A DNA stretch of 64,000 bases from Entomortierella parvispora (lineage: Eukaryota; Mortierellomycota; Mortierellomycetes; Mortierellales; Mortierellaceae): NCBI GenBank assembly GCA_963573315.1, contig OY752140.1, forward strand, positions 2,790,001 to 2,854,000, read 5' to 3'. The notes beneath the pieces are model-generated. The model was not told the origin of the DNA, did not search any database, and saw nothing but the letters and a program-made list of their open reading frames with translations. Each line of letters begins with the position of its first letter. Position 1 is the first letter of the stretch. Positions 44,584 to 54,146 of the stretch are shown here, one piece after another. Both the position numbers and the translations under genes were made by a program.

Positions 44584-47408
44584 ATGGTGAGTGCCGAGGA
44601 ACTGGGTCTATCAATGAACAAACAAAAAAAAGAGCTGCTCATTTCTTTGCATGCTTGCCTCGCTAAGCAATCCAAACCATGCAATGTCATACTCCCACGC
44701 CATCACTGACCTTGCTCTCCAATCTGATTCATGTAGGCCGGAGCACTTAGCAACGCGAAAAAAAACCTCATCAGGATCTCTGACCACGAGGTCGAGAGCG
44801 ACTTTGGATACGTCTATGGCGTGTCTGGACCAGGTACAGGATCGATCACAGGACGCATACAAGCGTGATAGCTGATTACAGAAGGATGATGCTTGCAAAG
44901 GTCAATGGACAAACTCTTTTCTGACAGTCCGTATTGAACTTTTTGCTCTGGAATAGTCGTAATTGCTGACAACATGCACGGTGCCGCCATGTACGAGTTG
45001 GTAAGGCACATCGTCAACTCTTGAGAGAGAGAGAATTAGCGTCTCCTGGCAATCTTCACGTTGCACACGCACCTGGCTCTCAGCTAACACACTGCTTGTT
45101 CACTGGATCGCTTTTTAGGTCCGTGTTGGTCACGACGAATTGGTCGGAGAGGTCATTCGTATTGAAGGACACAAGGCTACTATTCAGGTCTACGAGGAAA
45201 CTTGTGCGTGACGTCGTGAACATGAGTTTTGAATCGAAGCAGCAGATCGAAACCACGAGGGCAGGATGAAGATCGCCTCTTCTCCCCCCTTTTTTTCTCA
45301 AAGATGGCACGCTAACACTCATTTCGATCTGCCTGTATTTTTTTAGCTGGTCTGACCGTTGGTGATCCCGTTCTTCGTACTGGCAAGCCTTTGTCCGTGG
45401 AGTTGGGACCCGGTCTTATGGGAAATATTTATGATGGTATCCAGCGTCCTTTGAAGGTAAGTTGGTACTGCCGAATGCAAGTGATTCATGTCGTATCTTT
45501 CCTCACAGATCTAAATGGAAAATATTTTACTCTTTAACATTTGTAGGCCATTAGCGATCAGTCTGAGAGTATCTACATTCCCCGTGGTATCTCCACCGTC
45601 GCCTTGGACAAGAAGATCTCTTGGGACTTTGTTCCCCAGAACTTCAAGGTAATTTAGGCATAGTTGAGAGCATGACTATAGTTCATCAATTACATGGATG
45701 GAGCACTCATCGTTACCGGATACTACCGTCAATAGGTCGGCGATCACATCACTGGAGGCGATGCTTTTGGTGCTGTCTATGAGAACAGTTTGGTCACCAA
45801 CCACTTGATCACTCTTCCTCCCCGCGCTCGTGGAACCATCACTTACATCGCCGAGAAGGGCTCGTACACATTGGAGGATAAGGTTCTCGAGATCGAGTTC
45901 AACGGAGAGAAGCAGGATTTCACAATGATGCACATGTGGCCCGTCCGTTCGCCTCGTCCCGTTGCTGAGAAGTTGGTTGGAGACTACCCTCTGTTGACTG
46001 GCCAGCGTGTGTTGGATGCTCTTTTCCCGTAAGAAAAACGCTGCTATCGAGAACGCGCCATGGTACGATGTTTTATAATTTCTAACTTTTTTATCATGTC
46101 TTTTTTATCAAGTTGCGTCCAAGGAGGTACCACTGCTATTCCCGGAGCTTTCGGATGCGGAAAGACTGTCATTTCCCAGTCCTTGTCCAAGTACTCCAAC
46201 TCGGACATTATTATTTACGTCGGATGGTAAGTCAGTGTTGCCAGATCCTCTGAAGTAGCTGCAAACAATCTGCAAGGCTGACAAAGGAAACAATATCACT
46301 GTTGAATAGCGGTGAGCGCGGTAACGAGATGGCTGAAGTCTTGATGGACTTCCCCCAGCTTTCTATTCAGGTCGGCGATCGTCAGGAGTCTATCATGAAG
46401 AGAACTACCTTGGTCGCCAACACCTCCAACATGCCTGTCGCTGCTCGTGAGGCCTCGATTTACACTGGTATTACCCTCTCCGAATATTTCCGTGATCAGG
46501 GCAAGAACGTTGCCATGATGGCTGATTCTACCTCTCGTTGGGCTGAGGCTCTTCGTGAGATTTCGGGTCGTCTTGCTGAGATGCCCGCTGATAGTGGCTA
46601 CCCAGCTTACCTTGGAGCTCGTCTCGCTTCCTTCTACGAGCGTGCCGGAAAGGTTGTGTGCTTGGGTAACCCTAAGCGTGAGGGATCCGTCAGTGTCGTC
46701 GGCGCCGTCTCTCCTCCTGGTGGAGATTTCGCCGATCCCGTTACCCAGTCCACTCTCGGAATTGTTCAAGTCTTCTGGGGTTTGGACAAGAAGTTGGCCC
46801 AGCGTAAGCATTTCCCCTCCATCAACTGGTCCCAGTCTTACTCCAAGTACACCAACGTCCTCGCACCTTTCTATGAGAAGGAGGATCCCGAATTCATCAA
46901 CCTTCGCAACAAGACCCGCGAAATTTTGCAAGACGAGCAAGATCTTTCTGAGATCGTGCAATTGGTCGGCAAGTCCGCTTTGGCCGAGAAGGACAAGATT
47001 GTTTTGGAGGTCGCCAAGTTGATCAACGACGATTTCTTGCAGCAGAACGGATACTCCAACTATGATCGTTACTGCCCCTTCTACAAGACCGTCTGGATGT
47101 TGCGCAACATGCTCTTCTTCTATGATCAGGCTGTGCACACTGTCGAGTCGTCTCAGAACGTGACTTGGGCTAGACTCCGGGAGTCCTTGGGTGATTTGCT
47201 GTACAAGCTTAGCTCCATGAAGTTTGAGGACCCCGATGATGGTGAGCAGGTCCTTCGCGAGAAGTACTCGAGCTTGTACAAGGAGATCGAGGATAAGTTC
47301 AGGTATGTCCAATCCACGCGTCTTTTTTTTCTTTTGTGTTTCGTGTCTATGTACTAAGCTGGTTACTTTACTGTCGCAAATTGTAGGACGTTCATGGATT
47401 CGAACTAA
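44584..47408 (+). CDS. VMA1: V-type H+-ATPase catalytic subunit A
   Basis: Subunit A hydrolyses ATP in the V1 sector that acidifies vacuole and endosomes. The first coding exon is just the ATG (44584-44586), directly followed by GTGAGT; it joins [20 protein letters not shown]. Introns then interrupt [77 protein letters not shown] and [13 protein letters not shown]. Walker A is GAFGCGKTV. The non-homologous region ([20 protein letters not shown]) and [29 protein letters not shown] are intact. A 22-nt last exon (47387-47408) encodes TFMDSN-stop. Length is about 617 aa, as in other fungi. No intein is present. Instead, the intron 46227-46309 splits the codon of the Cys that follows the yeast intein site. 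Confidence 0.97.
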
Positions 47409-47623
47409 GTAATCAAGTGTACACTTGCAGCGGAGAGAAGAAACATACAGATTCTATCAAGAGTTTTTGGAGGATGAACCCAAAAATAAAATTTACCAAC
47501 ATCATTGCAAAAAACGTCGCAACAGCGAAGAAACAGAAGAAAAGGTGTAAGATGCAATGTATGAAAGTTTTTATGTGAAAAGATGTGAATGCTAAGACAA
47601 TGGATGGCTACCTCGACGTTGAT

Positions 47624-49192
47624 TTACTCGTCATCGCTGAGGCCCTCCATCATATCGTTATCATCACCTGAGAACTCGCCCTCATCATCTGAAAAGTCTG
47701 GAGCCATGTCTCCCATATCAGAGTAATCATCCGAGTCATTGAACTCGTCCTGATCCTCTTCCTCAGAGTCACCCTCGACATCCTCCTGAGCACGTTTCCT
47801 CTTTCCTTTTGAGTCATCCTTTTCGTCTTCCTCTTCCTCTTCTTCGTCCTCGGGTTTGCGAGGGGCACCACCAGTGGCAATACGATGGGCCTCCTTCTCG
47901 GCCGCCTTCTCTGCCTTCTTCTTGGCCACGTTGAGCTCCTGGGCCTTGCGACGGGCAGCCTTCTCCTGAACCTTCTTTTGACGCTCAGCCTTCTGGGCCT
48001 TGAGCTCCTCTGCAGATCTCTTGATAAAGTCGTGGTAAAGGACCTCGCCGTCGCACATACCGCCCTGAATCTTGACCAACTTCAACTCCATACGAGGGCC
48101 CAACTCGACCAACTTGATGGCTCTTTGATCCTGTCTCTTGTTATTCCTGCCCACGTAATCCTGACCCAAAGTGACGGTCGAATCCGGACCATCCTCGACA
48201 TCGGATTCAGAGGCAAAGGCACCTCGCAAAACATAATCGGAAATATCCTCAAAGCCCTTCAAGTCGGGAACGCCGGTAGTGATGACACGCTTGATGGATT
48301 TGGAAATGCCGACGGGTTTGACAGAGACGTTGTAATGACGGAAATCAATATGCTTGGTTTCGCTGTTGTAGTTCAACAGGACCACACGACGGGCATCAGC
48401 CAAGTGCATCTATTTTGGAAAAAAAGAAAAAGTGGAGGACATTTTAGTAACCATGATCTTTCGAGGCGCAAGCGTTCTTCTTTCTTTTCTTTCTTCTTTT
48501 TCTTTCTTTTTCTTACGGTTTGGATATTAATTGGAGGGAACATGTTCTGGAAGACAGTGCTCATCAACTTCATCTCGTTGGAATCTCCAAAGTTGTTGAG
48601 AACCAAAAGGGGGGCAACCTGGAACTCGAGACCGGGCGATTTGGGGGTCTTTTGCATGGCAGCAATATCCTTGGCAAGAGAATAAGTCTTGACCTGGAAG
48701 GATAAGGTGGGTCCACGGGGCACACGTGCGATTCTCATATTGGTTCCATGCTCTGTCCTGGACAAGATCACAAAGTGGGTCACTCCCAAGGGTCCTGCAA
48801 CTGCCACGAAATCACGAAGTCGGTTGTTTTTACGTTCCTGATGGTTGTTAAATTGTAATAGTCGATGAGTTGAAGCGTAGATGGACGACGGCGGGCGTGA
48901 TTTGCATGTAGATTCGTATCAATGGTTAGTGAAATGGTACAATAGAAAAAGAAACAAGTCTCCATCGATCGCTCCTCGACTTGGTTTTTTCTTTCTTTCT
49001 TGTCTTCCTTACCCTGAGCTTGGTGGCGGTGTTGGGTTCCATGAGACGACGAATGTCTCCGACAAGACCCATGACGGAATGGCCAACCTCGCCAGAGCGC
49101 ATGACAAAGGTCTTGGGGACCTTTGCAGCGTTGGGATTCTCGCCTTCCTCGACCTTCTTGTGGGTGCGATTCTTTTTACGTGCCTTTCCCAT
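47624..49192 (-). CDS. SSF1: Ribosome biogenesis Brix-domain protein SSF1/Peter Pan
   Basis: Ssf1/PPAN joins pre-60S particles in the nucleolus and is needed for 27S pre-rRNA maturation. Three exons are read. Exon 1 starts at the ATG at 49192 (MGKARKKNRTHKKVEEGENP, then FVMRSGEVGHSVMGLVGDIR). Exon 2 begins ERKNNRLRDFVAVAGPLGVT and runs to NMFPPINIQT. Exon 3 begins MHLADARRVVLLNYN. The Brix domain spans roughly residues 30-300, with RVPRGPTLSFQV and KSIKRVITTGVPDLKGFEDI. It is followed by LGPRMELKLVKIQGGMCDGE, typical of PPAN. The tail is a basic coiled coil then a long acidic stretch ending MEGLSDDE. It is convergent with VMA1 (215 bp apart) and divergent from INTS7. Confidence 0.95.
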
Positions 49193-50273
49193 GGTATGAT
49201 ATAGATGTAGTGTTGAGAGAGAAAGAGAGTGGAGGGGGAGGGGGAGAGAGGAGCAAGAAAGGTATCAAACGATGAGATGCGGTGGGTATGAATGGATGAA
49301 TGGGTAAAATGCCAGTGAACAGGGGGATGAAACTCTTTTTGCCTCCAATTGCACAAAAGAGCAAAGGGAAAAAAAAAGAAAAAAACTTGTTTACATTTTG
49401 TGACCGGTTTATCAAAACAATCATTTTTCATTTCTTTTATTTTCTGGGATGTGTGAGGTTTTGATAAACGTGGGTCTGCGGAGGGACGTTGAAGGGTATC
49501 GTATTGACAGCGCAGGTGGAGCAATTTAAACTAGAAGAACAGATGTAGACAGGCATGGCACACAGGAGGAAACAAAACAGGCGCTCAATTGACACACCAA
49601 GAGGGTTGAGCATGCAGCTGGAGAAGACTTTTTTTATTTTTTGAATTGGAAGAAGTAAGAGATTCAGAAAGACAAGATTTCAGCCTTCTCAGGAAGGAGT
49701 ACCCCTGTTGACAGTGGGGCCCTCCGCAAAAAAAGGCTACTCCCTTTCGAGGAGTTTTGCTTGCTATAAAAGAGGGGAACGGAGGCCCGGCCACAGAAAG
49801 GCAAATAGGCGACAACTTTTATCTCCCTAGGGTCATAGTGTAAGTGACTATGACCTGGTTGTTCAAGGGTTAAAGAAAGCGGCGACTTTGCCTTTTATAG
49901 GGGGCGGTCCGAGACTGGTTTCTTCTCTTGTGGAACTAGGGAAGTGCCGTCACTCGCGGAGTTATGCTTTCGAGACCAATCAATTGCTCTTTGTGCCAGT
50001 GTACCCGAAAGTAATAGCGTGAGGTCAATTGGATCAGCCTTGAGAGACGAAGGAAATAGCGACTGCTTTCTGCCTCCCCCCACCAGGTACCGACCGAGAC
50101 TTCATTCATTCAGAACGCGCCTTCTCCAACAATCGAATCGTCCATCCTTCATCGTCCTTCCCCCACGTAAAAGCTAGCCAGGAGAAAAAGCCTCATTCAT
50201 CTCTCTGATTCCTCTGTAACAGTATCCTCTGTGAGATTCACACATTTCGCATTCGCCACCCAAACACGTTCCA
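49193..50273. promoter_or_regulatory. Divergent intergenic region SSF1/INTS7
   Basis: This 1.08 kb holds both promoters plus an unexplained structured segment (about 49710-49900, listed separately). A poly-A tract lies at 49369-49385 and T-rich sequence at 49628-49642. No protein-coding gene is recognised. Confidence 0.4.
49717..49899. other. Structured segment with hairpins and two facing TATA boxes (possible ncRNA locus)
   Basis: A TATAAAAG on the plus strand at 49765-49772 faces a TATAAAAG on the minus strand at 49899-49892. Between them lies a perfect 9-bp hairpin, GGTCATAGT/ACTATGACC (49831-49855, 7-nt loop). Flanking arms GGGCC(C)TCCG (49717-49726) and CGGAGGCCC (49780-49788) can pair with one bulge and enclose ACTCC/GGAGT. 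A T run (complement of A at about 49728-49735) could end a minus-strand Pol III transcript. It does not match U1, U3, U4, U5, U6, 5S or tRNA as I know them. Confidence 0.25.
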
Positions 50274-53200
50274 ATGCCATCCATCAAAGGCAACAAGGAC
50301 TCCGATGAGGCGGGATTCAAGCGTCTGGTCGAACTGGAGGCTGAATACAGGACTCAGCGTTCGGCGGAGCAGCTCCATGCAATCGCGTCCTTCCCGCGAC
50401 TCTTTGACGACTTTCCATATCCCGTCTTGATCAGTGCTGCCATCCTCAAGCTGGCGGACTACTATCGCCAAAGGTGAAAAAAAGGACAAGGACTCTTTTG
50501 AAGAACAGAAAGAACTTGCAGAGATGAACACGTCTAACTTTCTTGTGCATGTCCATATAGCAACAACATCCAGAGACACGCCATTCTTCAAGTCATCAAA
50601 AAGAGCCAGCCTCATTTGAAGAGCATCTCGAACGTCGACGAAACGATCAAGCGTATCACCCCGGTGCTAAAGTCGAACGATCAATTGGCGCGCGCCATCA
50701 CACTGAGGTAAAGGAGCGTCGTTCACTATGGACTTGACATTAGATAGCACCTCTCAATAGATCGTTTTTACTAACGCACTTGGTGCGATGTGACTCTTCC
50801 AACTGTAGAGTTTTTGGTTGTATGGCCACCATTGCCTACGACCGCATTGATGTCTACCACAAGTAAGCAGAACGCGCGTGGAAGTTAGAAACCAGGAAAG
50901 TGAAAGATGCGCAAAACTCACTCACTGGACAACCCTTTTTTTTTCTTGTAGCGTGATCCACTCCTTGGATTCTTCAGAAGCCATGGAAGTCAGTGCAGCT
51001 ATTTACGCTGCGGACCGGATGTGTGCTCATTCTCAGCGATTCTGTGCCATCATTTCTGGAAAACTGGCTTTTATGGTTCGAGATGCCAAGACACCCTTGC
51101 CGATGAAGAGAAGACTGATCCGGATTTTTGGGCACATGTTTGAGGATATTGCATTGGCTCGACTAGCCAGGAAAACTTGCTTGGACATCTTGGATATGAA
51201 TCAGGATGGGGAATACACAGTGGCGATTCTCAGGACCTTGACCCGATTGGCCTCTCATTCGCTCGTCGATGTCAATCAGCAAATTTGTTTGCTCTTGGAA
51301 ATGGCTCAGACTCACCCACTACAAGGTATTCGTCGCGTTTCGCTCATTTGCTTGGGATCGTTGGCGCAGAAGCATATCGACTTCAGTCCGGACCAGATCA
51401 AGGTAATAGACGTCACCGAGTGGCTACATCATGTCAAATCCAAACTGGCTTGATTCATAGGGAGACGAATTAATAACGAGCCTCCTTGTTCCTTCTGCAT
51501 TCTCTGCTTCAGGCCATCTTTGAAATCGTCACCACTTCAACGGACGAGAAATCGACACTCAGGGCGACTTGTACACTGTACAATATATTTCGATTCACGA
51601 GTGTGATGCCATTGATCTATTCGGACCTGGAAACCGGATCAAATACTATGGTAGAATTTGTTCATCTCGCGATGAAGGTGCTTCGCCGATTCACTGGATC
51701 GAGTCAGTCCTCTACCTCAACACCAGAATCAACTAGTACAGCACAATTGGTCCTTTTGGAGTGTTATTCTCTTCTGTCTATTGTGCTTTCGAATTTGAGA
51801 GACTTGGAATCGGACATGACCGAAGAAGAGGCCAACACCCAGCTCGGCAATATTTACAGCGATTCCGTCAGAGAGGCAACGCAGTCCATGGAACAGTTCC
51901 TGGATGGGATGTGGACTCGATCAAAGACGGGATCTGTCGCGAGCGAGATCCATGATCGATCAAAGACTGTACTCTGGCTGTTGATAACGCTCACGTTGGA
52001 AGAAGGGTCCGGCGTCGAGACTTTATTGACGGTATTGCTGAATTGGCTCTCCCAACATCGAGGTGAGGAAGCTCTGACAGTCGAATGCCGGAATTCGGTC
52101 TTGTCATAGGAAATCGTAGGCTAACAGACATGTATTTATAGACCAAGCATCGATTCTGGGAAAAGCGCTTCTGAAATTGGCTGAGCAGCAGCCGGCATCT
52201 GTATATACTCAATTGGAGACGCTAATGTCCATGCTTGGAGACTTGGTGGAGTCGCCCACAACCGAGGTGTTTGTAAGTTATTCTCAGAGTGAGCATGTAT
52301 CTATCTGTTCACAATGGAAGGAAGGTCCGTTATAGTTAGGGGTGTTTTTTTTTCTTACTTTTTATTCTTCTTTTTTTTTGTACCTAGATTGTAATCTTTC
52401 GAACGATCCTTGAAGCACTAGTGTTGCGCCGTTCTAAAATGGACATGGCTTCAAGGGAAGCTTTTGAATATCGGATAGCAGGCCTTTTAGAGCAATTTGG
52501 CGCTACAGACATGTCAGAGAAGCCGACTCGGAATCACTGGGAACTGTATCAGTTGGCGTCATTCTCATTACAAGCAGGATGGCCCTCCTTGGCCGTGCTG
52601 GCCATGAGAAATCTGGAAAAGCCGGTCCAGAGTGCGCCTTTTGTCCTTTGGTTGACGAATGTACAGACTATCGCCTTGATCGAAAGCTCTCTTCAGTCTA
52701 TGGTAACCCGGGGCGGTGCAAACGGATCCGTGGATTTATATCTGAAACAACAAATGTACTCCAAAGTCATTGCATCCCTGGAGGTAAGAATGATCAATTT
52801 TCAAGTAGGCGTAAACAGAAGCAAGAAAAGGGTCAGATGTTCACCTAGAGTGATCATGTTTTCCACGATTTGTAGGAAATTGAGGCGTACCAATTCGACC
52901 GCACCTTCCAATTGAAGCTGTGTTCACTGCGACGGGAATACCTGGAGGCCTGTCAGTTGACGGTGACATACCTGAGTCTCCTCTCCGCAAGTCTCACCAC
53001 ACACCGGTCGAGAGTCAGTCAAAATCTTTATGACTTGAATGCCAACGGTGGATCCAGTAACGACCATTGTCAAACCAATCCCTCGATAACTACAGCCATC
53101 TGCGCGGCCGGCGATGAGGCTGTTCTGTACAAGTGCGCAAGTTCATTGAACCGATTGGCACATGATTACACCCTCTTGAGGACGTTTGTGACGTCCCGAC

Positions 53201-53823
53201 CCAGCTCCACCAGCTCCAAGGACGCCCAAACAGGATCCAACCAGCAATCTGATACGGCCATGGAAGTTCAGCAGACGCTCTGTTTAATTCTCGCGTTTGC
53301 CATTCAGCGAGTGGCCAAGTCTCTATCTCGGTTATCTTCTCGCAAAGTTTCTACAGAGCCCAAGAAGCAATCAAATGATGAAGACACTGAAATGGGGGAA
53401 ACAGGACAAACTACATCCAAGACCGGAGCGACAGAAGCGGGCGAGGAAGACGTGTTTGATATCGATCCATTGCTCATTCCTCTACTGGGAAAACTGGATC
53501 AGGTAATGGCTAATGGATCCGAGCCCACGAGGATGTTGATTGAAGGGGAAGAGGCGACTCGACCCAAGACATTTGTGGAAGTGTTCAGGTCCTCCTCAGG
53601 ATTGACATTGCGATACCTTTGTGAAAACCTCCAAGGACAGTCCGACTTCGAAGAAGAGGCACTGAATCAACTGGAGAGAGGGATTTCCATCGTTCAGCAG
53701 TTGCTTTCAAGGCATATCGCCTTCCCTATTTGGATCCCGCAAGAGTTCTTTGTTTCTCGGCACCCATCTCCAAAGGAGCCCTCTTCCTTAAGCACAACCA
53801 ACCAGTTTGGTTTCTCAATCTAG
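50274..53823 (+). CDS. INTS7: Integrator complex subunit 7 (INTS7)
   Basis: Integrator is the Pol II-associated complex that cleaves snRNA 3' ends and attenuates transcription. Eight exons run from the ATG at 50274 (MPSIKGNKDSDEAGFKRLVE) to TAG at 53821-53823, about 955 aa, close to the animal protein (about 960 aa). Diagnostic N-terminal sequence: FPRLFDDFPYPVLISAAILK LADYYRQR|SNNIQRHAILQVI, then KSQPHLKSISNVDETIKRIT PVLKSNDQLARAITLR|VFGC. Next come NVIHSLDSSEAMEVSAAIYA ADRMCAHSQRFCAIISGKL, RRLIRIFGHMFEDIALARLA and LTRLASHSLVDVNQQICLLL. These align block by block with animal INTS7 (FPRLFQKYPFPILINSAFLK; VDEFVKRIFSVIHSNDPVAR). The fold is an alpha-helical HEAT-like solenoid. The C-terminal third carries a Ser/Gln/acidic insert (about 53200-53450) and ends FPIWIPQEFFVSRHPSP, also a family-like ending. 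Confidence 0.92.
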
Positions 53824-54146
53824 TCCATTAAAGAATTGAGCCACGGTCTGTTGTTTTCTCGTTCGTTGATTGAGTTCTTTTTTTCTGCTTGCTAATCAAC
53901 CTGTTCAGAGATGGGAACATCATCAACCCTTTTGCTGCAATGATGGTATCCTTGGCTGCGGATAATGACAACATTAACTCCAGCTAACCAAGTTAACCAA
54001 GTTAACCGAGTTAACTCGGTTGCTAAAATGATCTGTGCGCACGTACCAGAACTCGCGCTTCATGAGGAAACAACTATCCAATTATGAATTAGTCACTTTT
54101 TTCCTTTCTTTCAAGTCTTTTTATTACGAGGAAGGCGGTGATAAGA
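53824..54146. terminator. Convergent 3' region INTS7/VPS52 with tandem palindromic repeat
   Basis: These 323 bp lie between two stop codons. Contents are T-rich 3' UTR sequence and an AGTTAACCA tandem repeat that ends in a perfect palindrome (listed separately). Termination function is inferred from position only. Confidence 0.4.
53985..54021. repeat. AGTTAACCA tandem repeat ending in an 18-bp perfect palindrome
   Basis: About three 9-bp units (TAACCAAGT/TAACCAAGT/TAACCGAGT) run into AACCGAGTTAACTCGGTT at 54004-54021, a perfect palindrome containing GTTAAC. The RNA would fold as a short hairpin. Confidence 0.85.

Noticed and set aside
46200-46320. An intein in VMA1
   Set aside because: The insertion site is occupied by an 83-bp GT-AG intron. 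No intein or homing-endonuclease coding sequence is present.
49795-50090. U3, U4, U5, RNase P or MRP RNA gene
   Set aside because: A TATA box and hairpins are present, but none of the conserved cores I know for these RNAs can be aligned. It is kept only as an unnamed structured segment.
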